A DNA stretch of 64,000 bases, from NCBI RefSeq assembly GCF_000155975.1, contig NZ_GG730301.1, forward strand, positions 374,049 through 438,048, written 5' to 3'. Each line of letters opens with the position of its first letter. Position 1 is the first letter of the stretch. Positions 45,260-55,699 of this stretch are shown one piece after another. A program made the translations under genes and the position numbers. This DNA is from Citrobacter youngae ATCC 29220. GTDB taxonomy: Bacteria; Pseudomonadota; Gammaproteobacteria; Enterobacterales; Enterobacteriaceae. Under the pieces are notes generated by a model. That model did not search any database. It worked only from the letters and a program-made list of their open reading frames with translations, and had not been told where the DNA came from.

Positions 45260-45325
45260 ATGGAGCAGGATGACGCAATAAGCTACACACGAAGTGATGA
45301 GGCAAAGTACTCGACTCCGGAATAA
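45260..45325 (+). CDS. possible 21-codon small ORF upstream of slp/mdtE
   Basis: ATG at 45260 preceded by GCGGAGGATCTC, an excellent ribosome site, and ending at TAA 45323-45325. The peptide begins MEQDDAISYTRS and is acidic and hydrophilic. It may be a genuine small protein, a leader, or the remnant of a lost gene. Coding status uncertain. Confidence 0.3.
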   Translation: MEQDDAISYTRSDEAKYSTPE

Positions 45326-45349
45326 ATTAGCGCCATCTTACTACAGGGA

Positions 45350-45916
45350 TTATTTCACAAGCTCCGGAGTCACCTCGGTTACTGTGTTAGCGTAGTAAGG
45401 CGCTCCCCACATTGGTCCGGGCCAGAACGGGCCATAACCGTAATCCCACATATTATAGGTCGTGTTGACGGACTCAGTTAAATGCCAAACCTGAATGCCT
45501 TGCAAATCAACTTTAACAAAGTTGTACGGGACTTTGTTGATGAAGCCTTGTTCATCCCCTTGAATTGTCCCTAAAATAGTCACGAAGTGGTTTCTGTAAT
45601 TTACCGGGTCGAGAAAACCTTTCTGCTGGGCAATAATACGTCCCTGATAGCTCGCATCTATTTGCGGCTTAGCGTAGTTATTCAGTGGCAAAACGGCGAT
45701 TTCGAGTAATGTATCCGTTTTCGTATTAATAACGTTGATGACTTTACCACCAAATCGCGCCTGCTGACCGGTATATAACCCCGGTTGGTTATGCACGGCG
45801 ATAAAGTTTTTTTGTATATCTGGTTGATTATTACCTTTGATATTTTCAGGAATTGAAGCACATGCTGCCAGGGTGAAAGCAAGGGCAATAACCAGCAACC
45901 CTTTTGTTTTTTTCAT
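45350..45916 (-). CDS. slp: starvation/acid-induced outer-membrane lipoprotein Slp
   Basis: 188 aa, identical in length to E. coli Slp and highly similar. The signal peptide is MKKTKGLLVIALAFTLAAC with a lipobox at Cys 19. The conserved core includes NIKGNNQPDIQKNF, YTGQQARFGGKVINV and the C-terminal DYGYGPFWPGPMWGAPYY. Slp is an outer-membrane lipoprotein induced in stationary phase and acid, where it protects against organic acids. In E. coli it opens the acid fitness island; here it sits beside mdtEF in an EvgAS-headed cluster. Confidence 0.94.
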   Translation of the reverse strand: MKKTKGLLVIALAFTLAACASIPENIKGNNQPDIQKNFIAVHNQPGLYTGQQARFGGKVINVINTKTDTLLEIAVLPLNNYAKPQIDASYQGRIIAQQKGFLDPVNYRNHFVTILGTIQGDEQGFINKVPYNFVKVDLQGIQVWHLTESVNTTYNMWDYGYGPFWPGPMWGAPYYANTVTEVTPELVK

Positions 45917-46158
45917 TTTACTTTCCTGCTAAAAAAAGACAGGCCTATAGTAAACCTTTGCTCATTATTGTCAGCAGGCGCGTGGCTGATTATCTAAAAT
46001 TAATATAATTGTAGCTTATGGTAATAACAGACACTATTTTAGCTGGTCGCTGGATGAGGACAATATTTCAACGACCATAGCCGTAACTCGTGCTGCTGCT
46101 CCTGCGCATCACGTTGGCAGGGATGTAATCAGGCTCATCTTGGTGCCATATCGCTCTG

Positions 46159-47013
46159 TTACGCGACTGAATGGCCGTTTTCCTGGCTTCCGTCGCCCAG
46201 CCGATAAGCCAGCGCCACCACTAACGACTGCACCAGACACAGCGTAGCTGACTGGGAGCGAAACGCGTCCACCTGCGCCTCTTTCACCACAAAGCAGAGA
46301 TCGCTGAACGTTGCCAGCGGGCTTATCTGACTGTCGGTGATCACAATCTGCCGTGCTCCCGCGCTTGCCGCGGTTTCGCTGACCATCACCGTTTCTTCCG
46401 CATAAGGCGAGAAGCTGATCGACACCACGATATCGCGCGCTTTGATGCGGTTAATCTGCTCACGCAGCATCCCGCCCATGCCGTCGAGCAGAATAGGACG
46501 ACATTCAAGATGGCTCAGGGCGTAGGTCAGATAAGCGGCAACGCTAAACGAACGGCGTAAACCGGCGATGTAGATGGTGTCAGCATCTGCCAGCAATTGG
46601 ACGGCGCGTTCCAGCATCTCTGGTTCGGCGCGGGCAGCCAGTTGCTGTAAGGCCTGGGTATTTGAACGGGCAAACTCCTGCAGGATATCAAGCGGGGTTT
46701 CCGGCACGGCTTCGCTTTCCATCTCGCGGAACAGGCGTGCGCGGTCGCTGTAGCTGGCGGTTTCTTCTACCAGGTTCATACGAAACAATTGTTTCATTTC
46801 GTTGAAGCCGGTGAAGTCAAAGGCATTGGCAAAGCGGATCAGCGTCGATGGCGGTACGCCCGCGCGCTCGGCAATGACGGCAACCGTATCAAAGGCCACG
46901 CTATTTGTATTATCCAGCACATAGCGGGATACCTGCTGCAGCCTCTTGCTCAGGCTATCGTAGCGATCGCGGATTTGCTGCTGCAGCTCGTTCAGGCTGG
47001 TTGCTGTCGTCAT
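46159..47013 (-). CDS. iolR: RpiR-family repressor of inositol catabolism IolR
   Basis: 284 aa. An N-terminal HTH_6 domain (about 8-85, VPPSTLIRFANAFDFTGFNE) is followed by a sugar-isomerase SIS domain (about 130-265, DTIYIAGLRRSFSVAAYL and SFSPYAEETV). This is the RpiR layout of Salmonella IolR, which represses iol genes and is relieved by an inositol-derived intermediate. It is divergent from iolA across 293 bases that contain a candidate operator. Confidence 0.88.
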   Translation of the reverse strand: MTTATSLNELQQQIRDRYDSLSKRLQQVSRYVLDNTNSVAFDTVAVIAERAGVPPSTLIRFANAFDFTGFNEMKQLFRMNLVEETASYSDRARLFREMESEAVPETPLDILQEFARSNTQALQQLAARAEPEMLERAVQLLADADTIYIAGLRRSFSVAAYLTYALSHLECRPILLDGMGGMLREQINRIKARDIVVSISFSPYAEETVMVSETAASAGARQIVITDSQISPLATFSDLCFVVKEAQVDAFRSQSATLCLVQSLVVALAYRLGDGSQENGHSVA

Positions 47014-47227
47014 TTTACCTCCTGTTGCATAGTTTTATGATTCTAAACGCAAAACCGCATCTTTGAAATGTTACTGATTCACCTGGTCGTAAAAACGAAA
47101 CAAAAGCTTCAGACTCAGCGCACGCTGAAACGTTCTGCCAGTGCAGGCTAATCAGGTGATGCCTCCTGTTAACATAAAAATCCATTCCTGATCACATTAA
47201 TCATTATTTATTTTATTTCAACTTAAA

Positions 47228-47245
47228 ATGGAATGTTTGTTTCAT
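47228..47245 (+). promoter_or_regulatory. candidate IolR operator upstream of iolA
   Basis: ATGGAAT-GTTT-GTTTCAT is a near-palindrome 62 bases before the iolA ATG. It shares the ATGRAAT-N4-RTTTCAT pattern with two sites upstream of iolG. Confidence 0.55.
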
Positions 47246-47306
47246 ATATAGTACACAGATAACAGCGTTCAGGTAACAGTCACGTATCAACAGCGAGAGG
47301 TTAAGG

Positions 47307-48812
<1,506 letters not shown>

Positions 48813-48823
48813 CAGGAGGGGTT

Positions 48824-50749
48824 ATGCAAACCGAACGTATGACCATGGCGCAGGCGCTGGTCAAATTCCTTAATCAACAATATATCGGTGTCGATGGACA
48901 GGAAACGCCCTTTGTGGAGGGCGTCGCCACCATCTTTGGACACGGTAACGTGCTCGGCATTGGCCAGGCGCTGGAGCAGGATCCCGGTCATCTGCAGGTG
49001 ATGCAGGGGTGTAATGAGCAAGGGATTGCGCACATGGCGACCGGGTTCGCCAAACAGCATCGGCGTCAGCGTATTTTTGCCGTGACGTCGTCGGTTGGAC
49101 CGGGAGCGGCGAATATGGTGACCGCCGCGGCGACCGCGACGGCGAACCGTATTCCGCTATTGCTGTTGCCCGGCGATGTTTACGCCAGCCGTCAGCCGGA
49201 TCCGGTATTGCAGCAAATTGAGCAATTCCATGACCTTGGCATCAGCACCAACGACTGCTTCCGGCCGGTCTCGCGTTACTGGGATCGGATTAACCGCCCG
49301 GAGCAGTTAATGAGCGCGATGCTGAATGCGATGCGAACGCTTACTGACCCCGCAGACACTGGCGCAGTGACTATTTGCCTGCCGCAGGATGTGCAGGGAG
49401 AAGCCTGGGATTATCCGTTGAGCTTCTTTGCGCGCCGTGTGCATCACATTGAGCGTCGTCCACCCGACCCACTGCGTCTGGCACAGGCACGGGTGCTGAT
49501 CGCCCGTAAACGTCGTCCGCTGGTGGTATGCGGCGGCGGCGTGCGTTATTCCGGTGCGCATGAGGCATTTCGTTCGTTTGTCGAAACGCTGCAACTGCCG
49601 TTTGCCGAAACCCAGGCCGGAAAAGGCGCGCTGGTAAGTGACCACCCACTTAACCTCGGAGGCGTTGGGGTAACTGGCGGAATGGCTGCCAATCAGCTCG
49701 CGGCCCAGGCCGATCTGGTGATCGGCATCGGGACGCGCCTCACCGACTTTACCACCGGTTCGAAAGCGCTGTTCTCGCATCCTGACGTTGAGTTTCTGCT
49801 GCTGAACGTGGCGGAGTTTGACGCGCTGAAGCTGGATGCCACCGCGCTGATTGCCGATGCGCAGACCGGACTCACGGCATTAACCGAAGCGTTGCAAGAC
49901 TACCGCAGCGGATGGGGAGAGGAGATCGCGCAGGCGCAATCGGCCTGGCGTGATGAGTGCCAGCGGCTATGGACTCGCGACTGGCATCCTGACGAGGCGC
50001 CTGAAGTGGCGGGGCATCTGGATGCCCAACTGGCGGAATATGGCGACACGCTTAACACCCGGCTGACCCAGACGCGGGTGCTGGGGCTTATCAATCAGCA
50101 CATCGAAGATAACGCCATCGTTGTCGGCGCAGCCGGATCGCTACCCGGCGATTTACAGCGCATCTGGCAGGTCAAAACCCCGGACAGCTATCACCTGGAA
50201 TACGGCTATTCCTGCATGGGCTACGAGATTGCGGCTGCCATTGGGGCCAGATTGGCGCAACCGCAGCAGCCGGTGTATGCCATGGTGGGGGATGGCTCGT
50301 ACATGATGCTGCACTCTGAGCTACAAACCGCCGTCCAGGAGGGGATTAAGGTCACTATCCTGCTGTTTGATAACGCCAGCTTCGGCTGCATTAACAACCT
50401 GCAGATGGGGCACGGCATGGGGAGCTTTGGCACGGAAAACCGTCACCGTAATCCGCAATCCGGGCGGTTGGATGGGCCGCTGGTGAAAGTTGATTTTGCG
50501 CAAAACGCGCAGAGCTATGGCTGCCGGGCCTGGCGGGTAAATGACGAGCAAAGCCTGCTGGCGGCGCTGGAGGCTTCCCGGGCGCATCCTGGTCCTGCGC
50601 TGCTGGATATCAAAGTCTTGCCGAAAACCATGACCCATGATTATGCCTCCTGGTGGCGCACCGGCGATGCGCAGGTGGCCGATTCACCTGCGGTGCGAAA
50701 AGCCGCTGAGCAGACGTTTGAGCAGGTAAAAAAGGCGCGTCAGTACTGA
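48824..50749 (+). CDS. iolD: ThDP-dependent trihydroxycyclohexane-dione hydrolase IolD
   Basis: 641 aa thiamine-diphosphate enzyme. The N-terminal Pyr domain has the activating Glu region ([19 protein letters not shown]). A central domain follows, then a C-terminal PP domain with the cofactor motif [20 protein letters not shown] and the expected Asn downstream ([12 protein letters not shown]). It hydrolyses the ring of 3D-(3,5/4)-trihydroxycyclohexane-1,2-dione to 5-deoxy-D-glucuronate. Followed by REP elements. Confidence 0.93.
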   Translation: MQTERMTMAQALVKFLNQQYIGVDGQETPFVEGVATIFGHGNVLGIGQALEQDPGHLQVMQGCNEQGIAHMATGFAKQHRRQRIFAVTSSVGPGAANMVTAAATATANRIPLLLLPGDVYASRQPDPVLQQIEQFHDLGISTNDCFRPVSRYWDRINRPEQLMSAMLNAMRTLTDPADTGAVTICLPQDVQGEAWDYPLSFFARRVHHIERRPPDPLRLAQARVLIARKRRPLVVCGGGVRYSGAHEAFRSFVETLQLPFAETQAGKGALVSDHPLNLGGVGVTGGMAANQLAAQADLVIGIGTRLTDFTTGSKALFSHPDVEFLLLNVAEFDALKLDATALIADAQTGLTALTEALQDYRSGWGEEIAQAQSAWRDECQRLWTRDWHPDEAPEVAGHLDAQLAEYGDTLNTRLTQTRVLGLINQHIEDNAIVVGAAGSLPGDLQRIWQVKTPDSYHLEYGYSCMGYEIAAAIGARLAQPQQPVYAMVGDGSYMMLHSELQTAVQEGIKVTILLFDNASFGCINNLQMGHGMGSFGTENRHRNPQSGRLDGPLVKVDFAQNAQSYGCRAWRVNDEQSLLAALEASRAHPGPALLDIKVLPKTMTHDYASWWRTGDAQVADSPAVRKAAEQTFEQVKKARQY

Positions 50750-50760
50750 CGCCAGTTAAT

Positions 50761-50841
50761 GCCGGATGTCGCTGCGCTTATCCGGCCTACAACTAATTCT
50801 AACCTGTAGGCCGGATAAGGCGCAGGCGCCGCCATCCGGCA
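50761..50841. repeat. pair of REP elements (BIME) after iolD
   Basis: GCCGGATGTCGCTGCGCTTA...CCGGCCTAC (50761-50790) and its inverted partner TGTAGGCCGGATAAGGCGCA...ATCCGGCA (50805-50841) form a bacterial interspersed mosaic element of the Escherichia/Salmonella type. It probably protects the 3' end of the iolAD message. Confidence 0.92.
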
Positions 50842-51093
50842 ACCCAGCATAATGAAATTTTCATTTCATTTTTCCTGTTTTTTTACCCATCGCCCTCTTT
50901 CTGATGAGAAGAGGGCCAGCTTCTGCGTCTCTCCCTCAATAATGTTGTGATATTGATAACAAATTTTATCTTGCTTATCTCAAAAGTGTTAACCTGCACT
51001 CAAAAACATAATTTTCACTATTTATAAAAATGAAATAAATGTTTTATTTAAGGGGTCGTTAGTTCATCGCATTCACCAACACCGGGAGCCGTT
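50842..51093 (+). promoter_or_regulatory. iolG operon leader with two candidate IolR operators
   Basis: AT-rich leader between the REP pair and iolG. It carries ATGAAAT-TTTC-ATTTCAT (50852-50869, perfect 7-base arms) and ATGAAAT-AAAT-GTTTTAT (51030-51047, imperfect). The operators are about 180 bases apart, a spacing that would permit looping. The promoter is not clear-cut. Confidence 0.55.
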
Positions 51094-52080
51094 ATGTTTA
51101 ACATTGCTTTACTGGGCGCTGGCCGAATTGGTCAGGTACATGCAGCTAACATAGCCAGTCACAGTGCCACCACGCTTTGGTCCGTTGTCGACCCGAATCA
51201 GGAATTTGCCACCCGTCTCGCCACACAGTACCAGGCCCGTCTGCAAAGTCTGGATGAGGCGATGACGGATCCGAACGTTCATGCCGTGCTGATCGCCTCT
51301 GCCACCGATACCCACGCGGATCTGATTGAGCTGGCCGCCCGTCACGGCAAAGCCATCTTCTGTGAAAAGCCGGTCCACCTTGATTTAGCTCGCGTGCGCG
51401 ACTGCCTGAAGGTGGTCAAAGAGTATGACGTACCGTTATTTATTGGGTTCAACCGCCGTTTCGATCCGCAGTTTCGCCGCGTGAAAACTGACGCGCTGGC
51501 CGGGCGTATCGGCAAGCCGGAATCGCTGCTGATCGTCTCCCGCGACCCGTCGCCGCCACCTGCGGAATATGTGCGCGTTTCTGGCGGTATGTTCCGTGAT
51601 ATGACCATCCACGACTTTGACATGGCGCGCTTTATCATGGGCGAAGAGCCGGTGTCGGTATATGCCCAGGGCAGCAACCTGGTGGATCCGGCAATCGGCG
51701 CGGCGGGCGATATCGACACCGCGTTTATCGTGCTGAAATACGCCTCCGGCGCGATGGCGACCATCGTCAACAGCCGCCGCTCGTCCTACGGTTACGACCA
51801 GCGCCTTGAGCTGCACGGCTCTGAAGGCCTGCTGTGTGCCGGCAATATTCTTGAAAATCAGGTCCAGCACTACGCAAAGACCGGCTGCACCAGCGCCTTA
51901 CCTGAACACTTTTTCCTGCAGCGTTATAAATCGGCCTATGCCGCGGAATGGGAACACTTTGTTGCGGTCCTGCGCGGCGAAGCGGTTCCTGATTGCAGCG
52001 GAGACGATGGCGAGCGCGCGTTGTATCTGGCGGATAAAGCGCTGGAGTCTCTGCACAGCCAGCGTGAAGTTCTCCTCTGA
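51094..52080 (+). CDS. iolG: myo-inositol 2-dehydrogenase IolG
   Basis: 328 aa Gfo/Idh/MocA oxidoreductase. The N-terminal Rossmann motif is NIALLGAGRIGQVHAANIAS, the catalytic EKP motif is in AIFCEKPVHLDLA, and the substrate site holds FIGFNRRFDPQFRR and DMTIHDFDMARF. It oxidises myo-inositol to scyllo-inosose with NAD, the first catabolic step. It heads the iolG-ABC importer-Gfo/Idh-iolC-iolE-iolB operon. Confidence 0.92.
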   Translation: MFNIALLGAGRIGQVHAANIASHSATTLWSVVDPNQEFATRLATQYQARLQSLDEAMTDPNVHAVLIASATDTHADLIELAARHGKAIFCEKPVHLDLARVRDCLKVVKEYDVPLFIGFNRRFDPQFRRVKTDALAGRIGKPESLLIVSRDPSPPPAEYVRVSGGMFRDMTIHDFDMARFIMGEEPVSVYAQGSNLVDPAIGAAGDIDTAFIVLKYASGAMATIVNSRRSSYGYDQRLELHGSEGLLCAGNILENQVQHYAKTGCTSALPEHFFLQRYKSAYAAEWEHFVAVLRGEAVPDCSGDDGERALYLADKALESLHSQREVLL

Positions 52081-52118
52081 TTGTCATCACAACCCACCCT
52101 ACACAGAGAGACATAATA

Positions 52119-53048
52119 ATGAAAAAACTGATCTTAGCTGTCCTCATCGCCATGACATCCGGGGCAGCCATCGCTGAAAACGAACAAATTGTTTTTAGTA
52201 CGCCAAACCTGGCGATGCCATTTGAAGTGCACATGCAGCGCACGGCGGTGAAAGCCGCCAAAGAGTTGGGCGTGAATTTACAGGTTCTGGACGGGCAGGG
52301 TAGCTCGCCAAAACAGGTCGCTGATCTGGAAAACGCCATCACCCGCGGCGCACAGGGTTTTATCGTTTCTCCGAATGATGTCAACGCGGTGTCCAGCGCG
52401 GTAGACGAAATTCAGGATGCGAAACTGCCCGTTGTCACCCTCGACCGCTCGGTCGACAGCCAGAAGAAAGTGCCGCACTTCGGCGCCAACAACTACAAAG
52501 GCGGCCAGGCGATTGGCGATTTTGTCAAAGCCAAATTCCCCAACGGCGCGGACATTATTCTGCTGACCGGCCAGCCAGGCTCCTCCTCCAATATCGAACG
52601 TACCAAAGGTATTCGCGACAGCCTGAAGGCGGGCGGTGAAAAGTACAAAATTGTCGCCGATCAGACCGGGAACTGGATGCGTTCTGAAGGGATGCGCATT
52701 GTGGAAAGCGTTCTGCCTTCGCTGCCGAAACGCCCGCAGGTGATCCTTTCCGCCAATGACGATATGGCGCTGGGGGCGATTGAAGCCTTACAGGGGCAAG
52801 GGCTGAAGCCGGGTGAAGTCCTCGTCACGGGCTTTGATGCCGTGCCGGAAGCGCTGGCGCGCGTACGCGACGGCTGGATGGCGGTGACGGCGGATCAGCG
52901 TCCTGGTTTTGCGGTGAAAACGGCCATGAGCCAACTGGTGAGTAACGTGCGTGAGAAGACGGCGATTACTGGCGCTGACTACCCGCCAACGCTTATCACC
53001 AAAGAGAACCTGCAGCAGGCTGAGCGTATCGGTGAGGCCGGTAATTGA
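52119..53048 (+). CDS. inositol/sugar ABC importer periplasmic binding protein
   Basis: 309 aa. Signal peptide MKKLILAVLIAMTSGAAIA (cut before ENEQ), then a type I periplasmic-binding fold of the ribose/inositol kind: NAITRGAQGFIVSPNDVNAV, PHFGANNYKGGQAIGDFVKA and VLVTGFDAVPEAL. Embedded in the iol operon, it almost certainly binds myo-inositol or an isomer, like Caulobacter IbpA. It lies 38 bases after iolG. Confidence 0.88.
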   Translation: MKKLILAVLIAMTSGAAIAENEQIVFSTPNLAMPFEVHMQRTAVKAAKELGVNLQVLDGQGSSPKQVADLENAITRGAQGFIVSPNDVNAVSSAVDEIQDAKLPVVTLDRSVDSQKKVPHFGANNYKGGQAIGDFVKAKFPNGADIILLTGQPGSSSNIERTKGIRDSLKAGGEKYKIVADQTGNWMRSEGMRIVESVLPSLPKRPQVILSANDDMALGAIEALQGQGLKPGEVLVTGFDAVPEALARVRDGWMAVTADQRPGFAVKTAMSQLVSNVREKTAITGADYPPTLITKENLQQAERIGEAGN

Positions 53049-53103
53049 TATGTGCGCAGCCGCCGCGTAAAGCGGCGGCTCACTCAAAAGGAGGAGCAGA
53101 CCG

Positions 53104-54651
53104 ATGTCGCAACCCTTACTGAAAGTGACCGACCTGGCAAAAAGCTTTTCCGGCGTCTGGGCGCTGAGCAGCGCGCAGCTGACCGTTGGGGCAGGTGAAA
53201 TTCACGCGCTGTTAGGTGAAAACGGCGCGGGAAAATCCACGCTGTTGAAAGCACTTGCGGGCGCGCAGCCACAAACGCGCGGGGATATCTGGTTTAACGG
53301 CGAAACGCTGCCGGTGGACGACTCTCCGGTGGAACGGCAGAACAAGGGAATTATCACCATCTATCAGGAATTCAACCTGCTGCCCAACATGACCGTCGCG
53401 GAAAACATGTTCCTCGGGCGCGAGCCGCGCAAACGTAACCTGATCGTCGACGAAAAGGCGGTCAACCAGGAGGCGCAGGTGATCCTCGATTACCTGCAGC
53501 TGAACGTCGCCCCGACCACGCCGGTTGCCCGTTTGAGCGTGGCGCAGCAGCAAATGGTGGAAATTGCGCGGGCGCTGACCCTCAACGCGAAGCTGATCGT
53601 TATGGATGAACCTTCCGCCGCGTTGAGCGACAGCGAAGTGGAAAGTTTGCACCGGGTCGTGCGGGAACTTAAAGGCCGCGGCGTGAGCATTATCTATGTC
53701 ACCCATCGTCTGCACGAAGTTTTCCAGCTCTGCGATCGCTTCACCGTGTTCCAGGACGGCCGTTTCACCGGCACAGGCGCGGTGGCGGAAACCAACGTAG
53801 AGCAACTGATTCGCCTGATGGTCGGGCGCGACGTAGCCTTTAATCGCCGTCCTGCCAGCGAAACCCATCATGAGGACAAACCTGTGCGCCTGGCGGTGAA
53901 GGGACTGAGCCGCGAAAAGCCGCCGCTGGATCCGCACGGTATCGCCCTGCATGACATCAGCTTCCACGTTCACGCCGGGGAAGTGTTAGGCATCGCCGGG
54001 CTGGTGGGGGCCGGACGCACCGAAGTGGCGCGCTGCCTGTTTGGCGCTGACGGCTTTACCTCCGGCAGCTTTGAGCTGGACGGCGTGCCGTACCAGCCGC
54101 GCGATCCGCTCTATGCGCTGGATCAGGGGCTGGCGCTGGTGCCGGAAGATCGCAAAAAAGAGGGCGCGGTGCTGGGGCTGTCGATCCGCGACAACCTGTC
54201 GCTCTCCAGCCTCTCGTCACTGCTGCACTGGCGTTGGTTTGTGAATACCCGCAAAGAGGATGCCCTGATCGAGTCTTATCGCCAGGCGCTGCAGATCAAA
54301 ATGGTCAACAGCGAGCAGGAGGTGCGCAAGCTCTCCGGCGGCAACCAGCAAAAAGTGATCCTCGCGCGCTGTATGGCGCTTAATCCTCGCGTGTTGATTG
54401 TGGATGAACCTACGCGCGGCATCGACGTGGGCACCAAATCAGAAGTGCATCAGGTGCTGTTTGATATGGCGAAAAAGGGCGTGGCGGTGATCGTGATCTC
54501 CTCCGATCTGCCGGAAGTGATGGCGGTTTCCGATCGGATCATCACGCTAAGTGAAGGCCGGGTGACTGGCGAGATCCACGGCGACGACGCCAACGAAGAG
54601 CGGCTAATGACGATGATGGCTATCAACCACAACGCCCTGAATGCGGCATAA
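53104..54651 (+). CDS. inositol/sugar ABC importer ATPase (double domain)
   Basis: 515 aa with two ABC domains, as in RbsA/XylG. The first (about 5-240) has Walker A GENGAGKST and signature LSVAQQQMVEIARAL before LIVMDEPSAAL. The second (about 260-500) has a degenerate Walker A (GLVGAGRTE) and signature KLSGGNQQKVILARCM. It powers the importer made with the neighbouring permease and binding protein. Strong AGGAG ribosome site. Confidence 0.92.
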   Translation: MSQPLLKVTDLAKSFSGVWALSSAQLTVGAGEIHALLGENGAGKSTLLKALAGAQPQTRGDIWFNGETLPVDDSPVERQNKGIITIYQEFNLLPNMTVAENMFLGREPRKRNLIVDEKAVNQEAQVILDYLQLNVAPTTPVARLSVAQQQMVEIARALTLNAKLIVMDEPSAALSDSEVESLHRVVRELKGRGVSIIYVTHRLHEVFQLCDRFTVFQDGRFTGTGAVAETNVEQLIRLMVGRDVAFNRRPASETHHEDKPVRLAVKGLSREKPPLDPHGIALHDISFHVHAGEVLGIAGLVGAGRTEVARCLFGADGFTSGSFELDGVPYQPRDPLYALDQGLALVPEDRKKEGAVLGLSIRDNLSLSSLSSLLHWRWFVNTRKEDALIESYRQALQIKMVNSEQEVRKLSGGNQQKVILARCMALNPRVLIVDEPTRGIDVGTKSEVHQVLFDMAKKGVAVIVISSDLPEVMAVSDRIITLSEGRVTGEIHGDDANEERLMTMMAINHNALNAA

Positions 54652-54662
54652 CGGAGTGATTC

Positions 54663-55691
54663 ATGACGCAGATTATTTCTAAAACGCAGGTCCCCGCCAA
54701 ACGCGGCGGACGTCTTGATCCCATTGCCTTCTTTGAGCGCTTTGGGGTACTGATTTTCATGATCCTGCTGCTGATTTTCTTTCAGTCGCAGAACAGCAAT
54801 TTTCTCTCTGAACGCAATATTTTCAACATTCTGACCGAAGTTTCCATCTACGGGATCATGGCCGTCGGTATGACGTTTGTCATTCTGACCGCCGGGATCG
54901 ACCTCTCCGTAGGTTCTATTCTGGCAGTGTGCGCCATGACCGCGGCGTATGTGATTAAAGGGGACAACTTCACCACCGTCGATCCGAACGCCTGGAACGG
55001 CATGAGCTGGCTGATTGGGCTGGGGATTTGTCTGGCCATGGGCACGGTAATTGGCTTTCTGCATGGCCTGGGTGTGACCCGCCTGCGCCTGCCGCCGTTT
55101 ATCGTCACCCTCGGCGGGATGACCATCTGGCGTGGCCTGACGCTGGTGATTAACGACGGCGCGCCGATTGCCGGTTTCGACGCGGGCTACCGCTGGTGGG
55201 GACGCGGAGAACTGCTCGGCATCTCCATTCCGATCTGGATCTTCGCGCTGGTGGCCGTGGGCGGTTATCTGGCGCTGCACAAAACGCGCTGGGGGCGCTT
55301 CGTCTACGCCATCGGCGGCAACCCGGAGGCGGCGCGTCTGGCCGGGGTCAACGTAAGGCGCGTGCTGGTCAGCGTTTATGTGCTGATTGGCTGTCTGGCG
55401 GGGCTGGCGGGCTTCATCCTGAGCGCGCGTCTGGGGAGCGCGGAAGCGGTCGCCGGGATCTCGTTTGAGCTGCGCGTCATCGCCTCGGTGGTGATTGGCG
55501 GCACCTCGCTGATGGGCGGCTACGGGCGTATCGGCGGCACCATTATCGGCTCGATCATCATGGGCATCCTGATTAACGGTCTGGTGCTAATGAATGTCTC
55601 GGCCTACTACCAGCAAATTATTACCGGCTTAATTATCGTTCTGGCGGTGGCGTTCGATACCTACGCCAAGAACCGTCGCGGCGCATTGTGA
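54663..55691 (+). CDS. inositol/sugar ABC importer permease
   Basis: 342 aa with about eight to ten membrane helices of the RbsC/BPD_transp_2 family: SIYGIMAVGMTFVILTAGID, RLPPFIVTLGGMTIWRGLTL and the ATPase-contact region YAIGGNPEAARLAGVNVRR. It forms the channel of the importer. It lies 11 bases after the ATPase gene, and the next gene begins just beyond its stop. Confidence 0.92.
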   Translation: MTQIISKTQVPAKRGGRLDPIAFFERFGVLIFMILLLIFFQSQNSNFLSERNIFNILTEVSIYGIMAVGMTFVILTAGIDLSVGSILAVCAMTAAYVIKGDNFTTVDPNAWNGMSWLIGLGICLAMGTVIGFLHGLGVTRLRLPPFIVTLGGMTIWRGLTLVINDGAPIAGFDAGYRWWGRGELLGISIPIWIFALVAVGGYLALHKTRWGRFVYAIGGNPEAARLAGVNVRRVLVSVYVLIGCLAGLAGFILSARLGSAEAVAGISFELRVIASVVIGGTSLMGGYGRIGGTIIGSIIMGILINGLVLMNVSAYYQQIITGLIIVLAVAFDTYAKNRRGAL

Positions 55692-55699
55692 GGATCATG

